46,976 nucleotides of DNA from JBHIYN01 sp041984235 (GTDB taxonomy: Bacteria; Pseudomonadota; Gammaproteobacteria; Ga0077536), in contig JBHIYN010000026.1 of NCBI GenBank assembly GCA_041984235.1, positions 1-46,976 on the forward strand. The letters run 5' to 3'. The notes under the pieces were generated by a model. That model was not told the origin of the DNA and did not search any database. It was given only the letters and a program-made list of their open reading frames with translations. Position 1 is the first letter of the stretch. Every line of letters begins with the position of its first letter. The translations under genes were made by a program, and so were the position numbers. Of this stretch, positions 25,441-34,593 are shown piece after piece.

Positions 25441-27243
25441 CTAGCCGATCCGTTCGGCAACGGCGAAATCCTCGCCGTCTTCCGCATCGCGAAACTGCAG
25501 CGCGGCGAGGCGCGCATACAGCCCGCCGGCGCGGATCAGCGCGTCATGGGTGCCGCTGGCGACGATCCGGCCATGCTCCATGACGACGATACGATCGGCG
25601 CGCCGCACGGTCGCCAGGCTGTGCGCGATGACCAGCGTGGTGCGCTCGGCCATGAGGCGCTCCAGCGCGTGCTGCACCAGCGCCTCGCTTTCGGCGTCCA
25701 GCGCACTGGTGGCCTCGTCGAGCAGCAGCAGGGCGGGTTGCTTGAGCAGGGCGCGCGCGATCGCGATGCGCTGGCGCTGACCGCCGGACAGGCGCACGCC
25801 GCGCTCGCCGACGTCGGTCTGGTAGCCGTCGGGCAGGACCTGGATGAAGCTGTCGGCGGCCGCCATCGCGGCCGCGGCGTGGACCGCGGCGTCGTCGGCG
25901 CCGGGGCGCCCGTAGCGGATGTTCTCGAGGATGCTGTCGGCGAACAGCACCGTGTCCTGCGGCACGATAGCGATGCGTTCGCGCAGGGCGCGCGGATCGG
26001 CCTCGGCGACGTCGATGCCGTCGAACAGCACGCGGCCGCGCTGCGGGCGGTAGAAGGCCAGCGCGAGCTGCAGCACGGTGCTCTTGCCGGCGCCACTGGG
26101 CCCGACCAGGGCGACCGTCTCGCCGGGCGCCAGGTCCAGGTCGAACGCGTCCAGTGCCCGCTCGGCGGGGCGCGAAGGGTAGCTGAAGCCGACCGACTCG
26201 AAAGCGAGGGCACCGCGTGCCGGTTGCGGCAGGGGCACCGGGTGCAGCGGTGCGGGCTCGTCCGGCTCGGCGGCGAGCAGCTCGGTCAGGCGTTCGGTGG
26301 CGCCGGCGGCCTGCTGCAGCGCGCCCCAGATCTCCGACAGGCCGGCGCTGGAGCCGCCGACGAACAGCGCATAGAGCAGGAACTGGCCGAGCTCGCCCAC
26401 CGACATGCGCCCCGCGGCGACGTCGTGCGCCCCGGTCCACAGCACCCACACCAGTCCGCCGAACACGGCCGTGATGGCCCACGCGGTCAACAGGGCGCGC
26501 TGTCGCAGTCGTCGGCGCGCGGCACCGAAAGCGCGCTCGACGGCGCCGTCGTAGCGTTCGCCGTGCAGCGTCTCCAGCGTGTAGGCCTGCACCAGCGGTA
26601 TCGCGTTCAGCACCTCGCCGGCCAGCGCGGAAGTATCGGCGATGCGATCCTGGCTGCTGCGCGAGAGGCGACGCACGCGGCGGCCGAAGAGCACGATGGG
26701 CAGGACGATGGCCGGCACCAGCAGCACGATGAGCGCGGTCAGGCGCGGGCTGGTGACGGTCAGCATGGCGAGTGCACCGGCCAGGGTCAGCGCGCTGCGC
26801 AGCGCAATCGACAGGCTGCTGCCGACCACGTTCTGGATCAGGGTGGTATCGGTGGTCAGCCGCGACAGGATCTCGCCGCTGCGGGTCACTTCGAAGAACG
26901 CCGGCGACAGGCCGAGAACGTGCCGGAACACCGCGCTGCGCAGGTCGGCGACGACGCGTTCGCCGAGCCATGAAACGATGTAGAAACGCAGCGAGGCGAA
27001 CGCGGCGGTCAGCGCGGCGAGGCCGAACAGGGCCAGGAAAGGGCCATCGATGTCGCTGCCGCGGCCGAAGCCGCCGTCAATCACGTGACGCACCGCCACC
27101 GGCATCGCCAGCGTAGCCGCGGCCGCCGCGACCAGGGCGGCGAGGGCCGCGACGATGACCCCGCGATACGGTTGCAGGAACGGCAGCAGGCGAGCCAGCG
27201 GGCGCAGGCGGCGGGCACGCGGGCGGTCGGCGTCAGGGGGCAT
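25441..27243 (-). CDS. MsbA/BmrA-like ABC exporter (fused permease-ATPase)
   Basis: This 600-residue half-transporter has six membrane helices in the first 320 residues. The ATPase has Walker A GPSGAGKST, signature LSGGQRQR, Walker B LLLLDEATSALD and the H-loop IAHSLATV. The Arg/Pro-rich N-terminus precedes the first helix. ATG 27243 is preferred over a TTG at 27264. Family members move lipids or drugs outwards; the cargo is unknown. The gene diverges from the DUF938 gene across a 78-bp gap. Confidence 0.9.
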   Translation of the reverse strand: MPPDADRPRARRLRPLARLLPFLQPYRGVIVAALAALVAAAAATLAMPVAVRHVIDGGFGRGSDIDGPFLALFGLAALTAAFASLRFYIVSWLGERVVADLRSAVFRHVLGLSPAFFEVTRSGEILSRLTTDTTLIQNVVGSSLSIALRSALTLAGALAMLTVTSPRLTALIVLLVPAIVLPIVLFGRRVRRLSRSSQDRIADTSALAGEVLNAIPLVQAYTLETLHGERYDGAVERAFGAARRRLRQRALLTAWAITAVFGGLVWVLWTGAHDVAAGRMSVGELGQFLLYALFVGGSSAGLSEIWGALQQAAGATERLTELLAAEPDEPAPLHPVPLPQPARGALAFESVGFSYPSRPAERALDAFDLDLAPGETVALVGPSGAGKSTVLQLALAFYRPQRGRVLFDGIDVAEADPRALRERIAIVPQDTVLFADSILENIRYGRPGADDAAVHAAAAMAAADSFIQVLPDGYQTDVGERGVRLSGGQRQRIAIARALLKQPALLLLDEATSALDAESEALVQHALERLMAERTTLVIAHSLATVRRADRIVVMEHGRIVASGTHDALIRAGGLYARLAALQFRDAEDGEDFAVAERIG

Positions 27244-27321
27244 GCGAGCGGCGGGACGGGGCAAAATCGGCGCGAGACGATATCATACCGCGGCGCTACC
27301 CGGCGCCGGATTCCGCAGCCC

Positions 27322-27912
27322 ATGAGCAAGCCCTGGATCGACGCCGCCGCGCGCAACAAGGACGCCATCCTGGAGGTGCTGCGCGACACCTTCAGCGCGG
27401 CCACGCGGGTGCTGGAGATTGGCGCCGGCACCGGTCAGCACGCGGTGCACTTCGCCGCGGCGATGCCGCACCTCGTGTGGCAGACCAGCGACCTGCCGGC
27501 CGCGCTGCCCGGCATCACGGCCTGGGTCGAAGAGGCCGCGCTGCCCAACCTGCCGGCCCCGCTCGTGCTCGATGTAACCGGCCGCGGATGGCCGCGTGCC
27601 GGCTACGATGCCGTCTACGCGTCCAACCTCGTGCATTACATGCCGTGGCCGGCAGTCGAGGCGACCTTCGCCGGGATCGGCGCGCTGCTCGCCGCCGGCG
27701 GCCGCTTTGCGCTCTACGGCCCGTTCAACGTCGGCGGACGCCACGTCAGTGACGGCAACCGGCAGCTCGACGCCTGGCTGCGCGCGCAGCATCCCGCCTT
27801 CGGTATTCGCGACCGCGACGAGCTCTCCCGGCTCGGCGCCCGTCATGGCCTCGGGCTGTGCGAAGATCACGGCCTGCCGGCCAACAACCGCCTGCTCGTG
27901 TGGCAGCGCTGA
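27322..27912 (+). CDS. DUF938 SAM-dependent methyltransferase-like protein
   Basis: This 196-residue protein has the SAM-binding motif I VLEIGAGTGQHAVHFA (about 29-45) and the DUF938 hallmarks WQTSDLP, YASNLVHYMPW, GGRFALYGPFNVGG and the C-terminal LPANNRLLVWQR. The family is common in proteobacteria and of unknown substrate. Length matches the family (about 200). It is the first of three closely spaced + strand genes, with the acyl-CoA synthetase 31 bp downstream. Confidence 0.9.
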   Translation: MSKPWIDAAARNKDAILEVLRDTFSAATRVLEIGAGTGQHAVHFAAAMPHLVWQTSDLPAALPGITAWVEEAALPNLPAPLVLDVTGRGWPRAGYDAVYASNLVHYMPWPAVEATFAGIGALLAAGGRFALYGPFNVGGRHVSDGNRQLDAWLRAQHPAFGIRDRDELSRLGARHGLGLCEDHGLPANNRLLVWQR

Positions 27913-27943
27913 GGCCGGTCGTGCAGGCGCGGGGAGGGCGTCG

Positions 27944-29518
27944 TTGAGTCCACTGAGCGGGATCCTGAGCGAGGCGCCGGCCAGCGGCGAGGCCCTGTCC
28001 TGGGCCGGGCACAGCATGAGCTATGGCGAGCTCGCCGCGGACAGTGCGCGGGTCGCGGCCGGCCTGGCGGCGCTCGGCATCGCGCGCGGCGACCGCGTGG
28101 CGCTGTGGCTGCCGAATGTCCCCGCCTGGCTGAGCGCGTTCTTCGCCTGCGCCCGGCTTGGCGCCATCGCGGTCTCGGTGAACACGCGATTCCGCGCGCA
28201 CGAGGTGGGCGACATCCTGGCGCGCTCGGGGGCGCGGGTGCTGGTGCTGTGGCCGGATTTCCGCGACATCGACTTCGCCGGGATCCTCGCCGCCGTCGAG
28301 GCGCGCGCCCTCGATGGCGTGGAGCACGTCGTCGCCTGGGCCGAGCCGGGCGCGGCCGTGCCGGCGGTGCTCGGCGGGCGGCCGGTCACCCCGTGGGCGG
28401 CGTGGGCGGCGCTGCCGCCGCAAGCGCCCGATGTCGGCGGCGCGGACGATGACTGCGTGATCTTCACCACCTCCGGCACCACGCGCGCACCGAAGTTCGT
28501 CTGCCACGACCAGGGCACGGTGGTCGCGCATGCGCACGACGTGGTTGCCGCGCTCGCACTCGACGCTGCCGATGCGCGCGTACTGCAGGCCCTGCCCCTG
28601 TGCGGCGTGTTCGGCTTCACCCAGGCCCTGGCCGCGCTGGCCGCGCGCGCGCCGATGGACCTGCAGGCGGTGTTCGAGCCGGCTGCGGCCGCTGACCTGA
28701 TCCGGACGCGCGCCATCACGCACACCCATGGCGTGGACGACATGATCGCCGCGCTGCTCGAGGCCAGTGACGAGGCCGTGCCGTACCCCGGTCTGCGCCA
28801 TTTCGGTTTCGCTGCCTTCAACCCGGCCCGCGAGCACATCGTCGAGGAGGCCGAAGCGCGTGGCCTGCGCGTGGTCGGCCTCTACGGCATGAGCGAATGC
28901 CATGCCCTGTACGCCGTGCAGCCGGTGACGCTGCCCGCGGCGGAGCGTGGCAAGGGCGGGGGCCGGCCGGTGTCGCCGCGGGCCGCGGTGCGCGTGCGTG
29001 ACCCGGACAGCGGTCGTTTGCTGCAACCGGGCGAGCGCGGCGAGATCGAGCTTCGCGGGCCAAGTCTCATGCGCGGCTACTACGGCGACCCGGCCGCAAC
29101 CGCCGCGGCGCTCAGCGAAGACGGCTGGCTGCGCACCGGTGACCTCGGTTATCTCGAGCCCGATGGCCGCTTCTGCTACCTGGCGCGGCTCGGTGACGTG
29201 CTGCGTCTCGGCGGTTTCCTCACCAGTCCGCTGGAGATCGAGGCGGTCATCGACGCGCACGCCGCTGTCAGCGCGAGCCAGGTGGTGGCGATCGACACCG
29301 ACGGCCGGCCGCGCGCGGTGGCTTTCGTCATCGCTGCCGGCGACGCCTTCGACGAGCAGGCCGTCATCGCGCACTGCGCCGCGCACCTGGCCGGCTACAA
29401 GGTGCCGGCGCGGGTGTTTGCGGTCGACGCGTTTCCGACCACGCAGAGCGCCAACGGCACCAAGATTCGCAAGGCCACGCTGCGCGCGTGGGCCGAGGAG
29501 CGCAGCGCGGCGGTCTGA
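27944..29518 (+). CDS. AMP-dependent acyl-CoA synthetase/ligase
   Basis: This 524-residue adenylate-forming enzyme has the P-loop FTTSGTTRAPK, YGMSE, GWLRTGDLGYLEPDGRF and the C-terminal catalytic lysine in NGTKIRK. It activates a carboxylic acid as acyl-AMP, then acyl-CoA. Specificity is not readable by eye. The start is TTG 27944 because GGGGAGGG (27931-27938) sits just upstream and the frame gives the expected N-terminus; no ATG is available before residue 26. With the SDR gene 39 bp downstream it suggests a small acid-activation and oxidation module. Confidence 0.87.
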   Translation: MSPLSGILSEAPASGEALSWAGHSMSYGELAADSARVAAGLAALGIARGDRVALWLPNVPAWLSAFFACARLGAIAVSVNTRFRAHEVGDILARSGARVLVLWPDFRDIDFAGILAAVEARALDGVEHVVAWAEPGAAVPAVLGGRPVTPWAAWAALPPQAPDVGGADDDCVIFTTSGTTRAPKFVCHDQGTVVAHAHDVVAALALDAADARVLQALPLCGVFGFTQALAALAARAPMDLQAVFEPAAAADLIRTRAITHTHGVDDMIAALLEASDEAVPYPGLRHFGFAAFNPAREHIVEEAEARGLRVVGLYGMSECHALYAVQPVTLPAAERGKGGGRPVSPRAAVRVRDPDSGRLLQPGERGEIELRGPSLMRGYYGDPAATAAALSEDGWLRTGDLGYLEPDGRFCYLARLGDVLRLGGFLTSPLEIEAVIDAHAAVSASQVVAIDTDGRPRAVAFVIAAGDAFDEQAVIAHCAAHLAGYKVPARVFAVDAFPTTQSANGTKIRKATLRAWAEERSAAV

Positions 29519-29557
29519 GCCGCACCCTCATTACCCTTCACAGAGCAGGAGTTCCCG

Positions 29558-30337
29558 ATGCCCCGTTTGAGCACGTTGAGTCGCAGTATCGCAGGCAAGG
29601 TCGCGCTGGTAACCGGCGCCGCCAGCGGCATGGGCCGCGCCACCGCCCACCTGTTCGCCGACGAGGGCGCGCACGTCGCGGTGACCGACCTCGACCAGGC
29701 TGCCGTCGATGCCGTGGTCGCCGAGATCGAGGCCGCCGGCGGCAGCGCCCGCGGCTGGGTGCTGGACGTCAGCAGCGGCGACGACCGCGAGCGCGTCGTC
29801 GCCGCCATCGTCGCCGAGTGGGGCGCCCTGGACATCCTGGTCAACAACGCCGGCATCGCCATCGAACGCCCGCTGGAGGCGGACGACTACGCCGACGCCT
29901 GGGCGCGGACACTGGACGTGCTGCTGACCGCCCAGGTCATGCTGATCCGCACCTGCCTGCCGCACCTGGAGGCGAGCGGCGCCGGGCGCGTGGTCAATAT
30001 CGCCTCGACCGAAGCACTGGGCGCGACTCGCGGCATCAGCCCGTATACCGCGGCCAAGACCGGGGTGATCGGCCTCACGCGCTCGCTCGCGGTCGAATTC
30101 GGTACCCGCGGCATTACCGTCAACTGCATCTGCCCCGGCCCCATACGTACCGGCATGACGGCGGCCATCCCGGAGGAGGCCAAGGCCGAGTTCGCGCGGC
30201 GCCGGGTGGCGCTGCGGCGTTACGCCGAGCCCGAGGAGGTGGCGCACGCGACCCTCAATTTCGTGCTGCCGGCCGCGCAGTACATCACCGGCGCGCACCT
30301 GCCGGTGGACGGCGGGCTGACCATCAAGAACGCGTGA
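29558..30337 (+). CDS. Short-chain dehydrogenase/reductase (SDR)
   Basis: This 259-residue classical SDR has cofactor motif TGAASGMG (about 19-26), an Asp at the end of strand 2 (VTDLD, favouring NAD(H)), NNAG, the catalytic Ser in NIASTEALG, YTAAK with the Tyr/Lys pair, and PGPIRTGM. The C-terminal LPVDGGLTIKNA is family-typical. It oxidises or reduces an alcohol/ketone of unknown identity. The start has GAGCAGGAG just upstream. It follows the acyl-CoA synthetase and probably shares its transcript. Confidence 0.92.
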   Translation: MPRLSTLSRSIAGKVALVTGAASGMGRATAHLFADEGAHVAVTDLDQAAVDAVVAEIEAAGGSARGWVLDVSSGDDRERVVAAIVAEWGALDILVNNAGIAIERPLEADDYADAWARTLDVLLTAQVMLIRTCLPHLEASGAGRVVNIASTEALGATRGISPYTAAKTGVIGLTRSLAVEFGTRGITVNCICPGPIRTGMTAAIPEEAKAEFARRRVALRRYAEPEEVAHATLNFVLPAAQYITGAHLPVDGGLTIKNA

Positions 30338-30358
30338 GCGGGGCGCGCACCGGGCGGA

Positions 30359-30399
30359 TTGATCTGTATCACCGCGGCGGACGCGCGAGCGGGTACACT
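30359..30399 (+). promoter_or_regulatory. FNR/Anr-type box and -10 of a probable class II promoter
   Basis: TTGATCTGTATCAC (30359-30372) matches TTGAT-N4-ATCAA at nine of ten bases. A -10 hexamer TACACT lies at 30394-30399, so the box centre falls about 41 bp before the expected transcription start. That is the classical position for activation by FNR/Anr under low oxygen. It precedes the cytochrome c lipoprotein gene. Confidence 0.6.
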
Positions 30400-30434
30400 T
30401 GCAACATCCGACCGGGGAGCACAGGAGCATGAGG

Positions 30435-30920
30435 ATGATCCACCAGCGCAGCGCGTTCCGATTCCTGGCTGCAGCCGTGCTGTGCACGCTGCTTGCGGCA
30501 TGCAGCCGCGACAAGCCCGAGCAGACGGCCGATGGCTTCGTGCTGCCGAAGGGCAGTGCAGAACGGGGCCAGGTCGTCTTCGTCGAACAGGGCTGCCGCC
30601 AGTGCCATTCAGTCGCCGGACTCGAGCTGCCGGCGTACGATGGTGTCTCCTCGCTGCAGATCGAGCTCGGCGGCAAGCGCGCCAAGATCAAGAACTACGG
30701 CGATCTGCTGACCTCGGTGGTGAACCCCGACCACGTTCTCTCCGACGAGTACAAGCGCCTGCTCAACAAGGAAGAGAAAGCGCGCGGCGACTCGCCGATG
30801 CCGGACTTCAACAGTCGCCTCACCGTGGCCCAGCTCATGGACCTGGTGCAGTTCCTGCACTCGCGTTACGAGGAGCTGGTGCCGGACTACCGCGGCTACC
30901 GCTACTACTACGGTCCGTAG
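30435..30920 (+). CDS. Mono-heme cytochrome c lipoprotein
   Basis: This 161-residue precursor has a signal peptide and lipobox LAAC (Cys23), so it is anchored to a membrane facing the periplasm. The heme site is CRQCH (Cys54, Cys57, His58), and Met in the later SPMPDFNSRLT is the likely sixth ligand, followed by the usual C-terminal helix (VAQLMDLVQFLHSRY). The tail is Tyr-rich (GYRYYYGP). The ATG at 30435 is preferred because AGGAG lies seven bases upstream; the ATG at 30429 is too close to it. The upstream FNR/Anr-like promoter suggests a role in low-oxygen electron transfer. Confidence 0.87.
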   Translation: MIHQRSAFRFLAAAVLCTLLAACSRDKPEQTADGFVLPKGSAERGQVVFVEQGCRQCHSVAGLELPAYDGVSSLQIELGGKRAKIKNYGDLLTSVVNPDHVLSDEYKRLLNKEEKARGDSPMPDFNSRLTVAQLMDLVQFLHSRYEELVPDYRGYRYYYGP

Positions 30921-30932
30921 TGACGCCGTGAG

Positions 30933-30956
30933 GCCGGGCGCAGGGACACGCCCGGC
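30933..30956. terminator. Hairpin between convergent genes
   Basis: GCCGGGCG (30933-30940) pairs with CGCCCGGC (30949-30956) across an 8-base loop between the cytochrome c gene and the glyoxalase gene. There is no T tract, so termination efficiency is unclear. Confidence 0.4.
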
Positions 30957-31460
30957 TCAGGCGACGATCGCGCTCAGGCCCTGCGGGCTCAGGATCTCGA
31001 TCCAGTAGCCATCCGGATCCTTGATGAAGGCAAGGCCCTTCATCTTGCCGTCGTCGGGGCGCTTGACGAACTCGATACCGAGTTTCTCGAAGCGCGCGCA
31101 GGCGGCGTACACGTCCGGTACCGAGATGCCGATGTGGCCGAAGCCCTGGGGTTCGTTGTTGCCGTCGTGGTAGCCGGCGAACGCGCTGTCCGCTTCGGTA
31201 CCCCAGTTGTGGGTCAGCTCGACCAGCGCCGGACGCGCGAACACCCAGCGTGCGCGCTCGGCGGCATCCCCGGGAATGGTCTCCCCGTCATCCAGGTAAC
31301 CCATGAAGTACAGGGAGAACTGCATCTGCTCGAAGTCGTATCGATCGAGCAGCGTCATGCCGAGTACGTCGCGATAGAAGCCGACCGAGACTTCGGGGTC
31401 GCGGACGCGCAGCATGGTCTGGTTCATGACGTAGCCAGCGGTGTCGGGATTGCCGGGCAT
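30957..31460 (-). CDS. gloA: Glyoxalase I (lactoylglutathione lyase), zinc type
   Basis: This 167-residue VOC-fold enzyme has candidate metal ligands in the expected places: Gln14 (NQTMLRV), Glu in ALVELTHNWGTE, His in PQGFGHIGISVPD and Glu in WIEILSP. The longer loops (NWGTEADSAFAGYHDGNNEP) are those of the zinc-dependent, eukaryote/Pseudomonas-like class rather than the short nickel class. It converts the glutathione hemithioacetal of methylglyoxal to lactoylglutathione. The ATG at 31460 has AGGA at good spacing. Confidence 0.92.
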   Translation of the reverse strand: MPGNPDTAGYVMNQTMLRVRDPEVSVGFYRDVLGMTLLDRYDFEQMQFSLYFMGYLDDGETIPGDAAERARWVFARPALVELTHNWGTEADSAFAGYHDGNNEPQGFGHIGISVPDVYAACARFEKLGIEFVKRPDDGKMKGLAFIKDPDGYWIEILSPQGLSAIVA

Positions 31461-31548
31461 GGAATTCCTCCGGATGCGAGCGGGATCTGAGAAGCGTCCG
31501 CATGTTACTGCATCTGGCGGGTCGCGCCGACGCCGGCGCGCAAGCGCC

Positions 31549-32916
31549 TCAGTGCAGCAGCGAATCCCGTGCGCTGCCCGCGACGTCGGCGTGATTGCCG
31601 TGGCTGATGACCCGGTTACGTCCCTTGGCCTTGGCCGCGTAGAGCGCCTCGTCGGCGTGACGCACGAGCAGGTCGGCCGCCATGCCGCGATGCGGTACCA
31701 CGGCAGCGACACCGAAGCTTGCGGTCAGCACCGGTGCGGCCAGCGAGGCATCGTGCGGCATGCCGATGCGTTGCAGTCGCTCGCGAATGGTTTCCGCCAG
31801 GGCGGCGGCGTTGGCGAGCTCGGTATCGGGCAGCAGGATGGCAAACTCCTCGCCCCCGTAACGTGCGGCGAGATCGCCGCCACGGCGCAGTGAGCTGCCG
31901 AGCAGCTGGGCGAGCTGGCGCAGGCAGGCATCGCCGGCCTGGTGCCCGTAGCGATCGTTGTACTGCTTGAAGTAGTCGATGTCGCACAGGATCATCGCCA
32001 GCGGCTGGCGTGAGCGAATCGCGCGGTTCCATTCCCGTTCCAGGGTCTGGTCGAAGCGGCGGCGGTTGGCGATGCCGGTGAGGCCGTCCAGCGAGGACAG
32101 TTTCTCGAGTTCCGCGGCCAGTGTTTCGGCGCGATCCTTGGCCTCGCGCAAGTCGAGCTCGATGACCTCGCGCCGCTGCAGATCGGCTTCCAGGCTGCGG
32201 TTGAGCGCCTCCACGGCCTCCTTCTCCCGTTCCAGCGCGTCGGCCAGTTCCTCGCGCTCCAGGCGCGTGATGTGGCCGCGGATGAGCATGGCGTTGTTGC
32301 GGATGGCAATCATGGCCATGGCCGGGATGAAGATGAAGCAGGCGATGGCTACCAGCTGCCACAGGCGATCGTTGGTGAACAGCAGGTAGACCGCGACCGG
32401 CAGGATCTGCACCAGCAGGAAGGCCAGCACGGATTCGAACATCAGGGTGTAGGCGGCGACCACCCAGGCCGCGGTTCCGGCCAGCCAGACCAGCACTGCG
32501 CTGCGCTCCGCGACCGCGTCGGGCGGCGCGAACAGGAAGAAGGCGACGGCCCACATCATGCCGTGGCCGGCCAGGGTGATGCTGAACAGCCGTTCGGCGC
32601 GTCGCCGCGCCGGCGGCTGCATGTGCGGTACCCGCAGGGCAATCAACAGGCGCGTGAGCGACAGGGCATTGACGATCCCCAGCCACGAGGCCAGTACCAG
32701 CGGCGACACCAGGTCGACGAAGATCGCGCCCAGCGCTAGGCTGATGACCACGGTGCCGGCGAAATCGACCGGGGCGTGGCCGAGCGCGGCGTCGAAACGC
32801 CAGCGTCGCGCCTGCGCGTAGGCCGGGTCCGGTCGCGAGTAGATCTCGACCAGTTCACCAATCAGGTTGTCTCTGCCGGGCATGTCGTCGGGCCGCCGTT
32901 GCGGAACGCCCCTCAT
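31549..32916 (-). CDS. Membrane diguanylate cyclase (GGDEF)
   Basis: This 455-residue protein has about five to six N-terminal membrane helices (roughly 45-215), a coiled coil (about 220-285) and a GGDEF domain. The active-site motif is GGEEF (354-358), preceded by the inhibitory-site RGGD (Arg345-Asp348) with the canonical five-residue spacing. It should therefore make cyclic-di-GMP and be product-inhibited. No separate sensor domain is recognised beyond the membrane part. ATG 32916 was used; ATG 32883 is an equally plausible start. It could supply the signal read by PelD in this window, though physical linkage is loose. Confidence 0.92.
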   Translation of the reverse strand: MRGVPQRRPDDMPGRDNLIGELVEIYSRPDPAYAQARRWRFDAALGHAPVDFAGTVVISLALGAIFVDLVSPLVLASWLGIVNALSLTRLLIALRVPHMQPPARRRAERLFSITLAGHGMMWAVAFFLFAPPDAVAERSAVLVWLAGTAAWVVAAYTLMFESVLAFLLVQILPVAVYLLFTNDRLWQLVAIACFIFIPAMAMIAIRNNAMLIRGHITRLEREELADALEREKEAVEALNRSLEADLQRREVIELDLREAKDRAETLAAELEKLSSLDGLTGIANRRRFDQTLEREWNRAIRSRQPLAMILCDIDYFKQYNDRYGHQAGDACLRQLAQLLGSSLRRGGDLAARYGGEEFAILLPDTELANAAALAETIRERLQRIGMPHDASLAAPVLTASFGVAAVVPHRGMAADLLVRHADEALYAAKAKGRNRVISHGNHADVAGSARDSLLH

Positions 32917-32988
32917 GGGATATTGTCAAGCATAGCGGTCGGCGTGCCGAGACGTGCAGCGCCGCTGGCCGCTCGCGCGCGCAGCGGC

Positions 32989-33387
32989 TCAGCGCACCTG
33001 GAAGGCGTCGTCGACGTCGACCTGCAGCGTCGCGACCAGGCCGTTGGTGTGATGAGCGAGGCCGATGACGGCGAGGAGCTCCGCATACTGCGCTTCGGTC
33101 ATGCCCTTGGCGCGCGCGGCCGCGGTGTGCGAGTGGATGCAGTACTCGCATGAATTGGCAACCGAAACCGCGATGTAGATGAACTCCTTGGTCAATGGAT
33201 CCAGTGCGCCGTCGCGCATCACGGTCTTGATCTGCTCCCAGGTTGCTTTCAGCTGGGTCGGATTGTGGGCCAGCGCCTTCCAGAAATTGTTGATGGTGTC
33301 GGTGCCGCGCAGCTTGCGGATGTCGTCGTAGACGGCGCGCACTTCGGCATTCGCGGCTTCGTACTCGATCAGTTCGACGGTCGGCAT
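32989..33387 (-). CDS. Carboxymuconolactone decarboxylase / AhpD-like family protein
   Basis: This 132-residue all-helical protein has the AhpD-type motif CEYCIHSH (CxxC with the downstream histidine), which in relatives acts in peroxidase-type thiol redox chemistry. The length fits a single CMD domain. It lies 57 bp downstream of ilvE on the same strand and may be part of the barrel-aminotransferase transcript. The true substrate is unknown. Confidence 0.87.
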   Translation of the reverse strand: MPTVELIEYEAANAEVRAVYDDIRKLRGTDTINNFWKALAHNPTQLKATWEQIKTVMRDGALDPLTKEFIYIAVSVANSCEYCIHSHTAAARAKGMTEAQYAELLAVIGLAHHTNGLVATLQVDVDDAFQVR

Positions 33388-33444
33388 GGCATATCCTTCT
33401 TGCGGGCGGTGTGTGGTCTCGTCGCTGTCGGGGCGGGGTCCGGT

Positions 33445-34545
33445 TCAGCCGGTGCGTCGCGCCTGCGGCGGAACCTCGATGGTGCGGGTCCAGCCGTAAG
33501 GGTCGGGGCGGCGGCCGTACTGCAGGCCGGTCAGCTCGTCGTACAGGTGCCGGGCGAGCGGACCGGGCTGGCCGTCGCGGATGGTGAGGTCGTGCTCGCG
33601 GTAGCGCAGGCGCCCGACCGGGGCGATCACCGCGCCGGTGCCCATGCCGAAGATCTCGCTGATGGTGCCGCTGGCGAGGCCGTCGAGCACCTCGTCGATG
33701 GTGATACGGCGTTCTTCCACCGTGTAGCCGAGGTCGGGGGCCAGCGTCAGCAGGGAGTTGCGGGTGACGCCCTCGAGAATGGCACCGGTCAGGGTCGGGG
33801 TGACGATGTGGCCTTCGCCGAACACGAAGGCGATGTTCATGGCGCCGACCTCGTCGATGTAGCGGCGTTCGACGCCATCCAGCCACAGCACCTGCTGAAA
33901 CCCCTCGCCGAGTGCGCGTTCGGTCGCGGCGATGGAGCCGGCATAGTTGCCCGGGGTCTTGGCCTGGCCGGTGCCGCCGCGCACGGCGCGCACGTAGTCG
34001 TCGGAGACCTGCACCGAGACCGGTGCGAAGCCGTCGGCGAAGTAGGGCGCTACCGGCGACAGGATGACGAAATGCAGGTACTCGCGGCTCGCGCGCACCT
34101 CCAGCGTCTTCTCCGTCGCGATCATGGTGGGGCGGATGTAGAGCGCGGTGCCCGGCCGCGACGGGACCCAGCGGTGCTCCAGCCGGACCAGCTCCTCGAT
34201 GGCGCGCACGTGGGCTGCGGCGTCGACCGGCGGCATGCCCATGCGCTCCGCCGAGCGATTGAAACGCTCGGCGTTGAGGTCGGTGCGGAACAGGTTGATG
34301 TTGCCGTCGTCGCGGCGGTAGGCCTTGGTGCCATCGAAGATCATCTGTCCGTTGTGGTAGACGGTCGTCGCCGGGTCCAGGGTGATCGGGCGATAGGCGC
34401 CGATGGTCGCGTCGTGCCAGCCGCGTTCGGCGTCGTAGCGCTGGGTGAACATGCGATCGGTGAAGATGCGTCCGAAGCCGAGGCTGTCCGGCAACTCGAC
34501 CGGGTGGGTCTCGGAAACGGGCTCGATGCGAAGGTCGTCGGTCAT
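33445..34545 (-). CDS. ilvE: Branched-chain amino acid aminotransferase
   Basis: This 366-residue fold-type IV PLP enzyme is of the longer BCAT class. The PLP lysine is Lys196 in GGTGQAKTPGNYAGS. Other landmarks are FRTDLNAERFNRSAERMGMP, LYIRPTMIAT, the EVGAMNIAFV loop and GVTRNSLLTLA. It transfers the amino group between glutamate and leucine, isoleucine or valine keto acids. It lies 48 bp downstream of a second fold-type IV aminotransferase, so the two are probably co-transcribed. Confidence 0.93.
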   Translation of the reverse strand: MTDDLRIEPVSETHPVELPDSLGFGRIFTDRMFTQRYDAERGWHDATIGAYRPITLDPATTVYHNGQMIFDGTKAYRRDDGNINLFRTDLNAERFNRSAERMGMPPVDAAAHVRAIEELVRLEHRWVPSRPGTALYIRPTMIATEKTLEVRASREYLHFVILSPVAPYFADGFAPVSVQVSDDYVRAVRGGTGQAKTPGNYAGSIAATERALGEGFQQVLWLDGVERRYIDEVGAMNIAFVFGEGHIVTPTLTGAILEGVTRNSLLTLAPDLGYTVEERRITIDEVLDGLASGTISEIFGMGTGAVIAPVGRLRYREHDLTIRDGQPGPLARHLYDELTGLQYGRRPDPYGWTRTIEVPPQARRTG

Positions 34546-34593
34546 GGCGGAAAAACGATTGATGGATGAAGGTCGGGGCGGGCGGCGCCGGAC

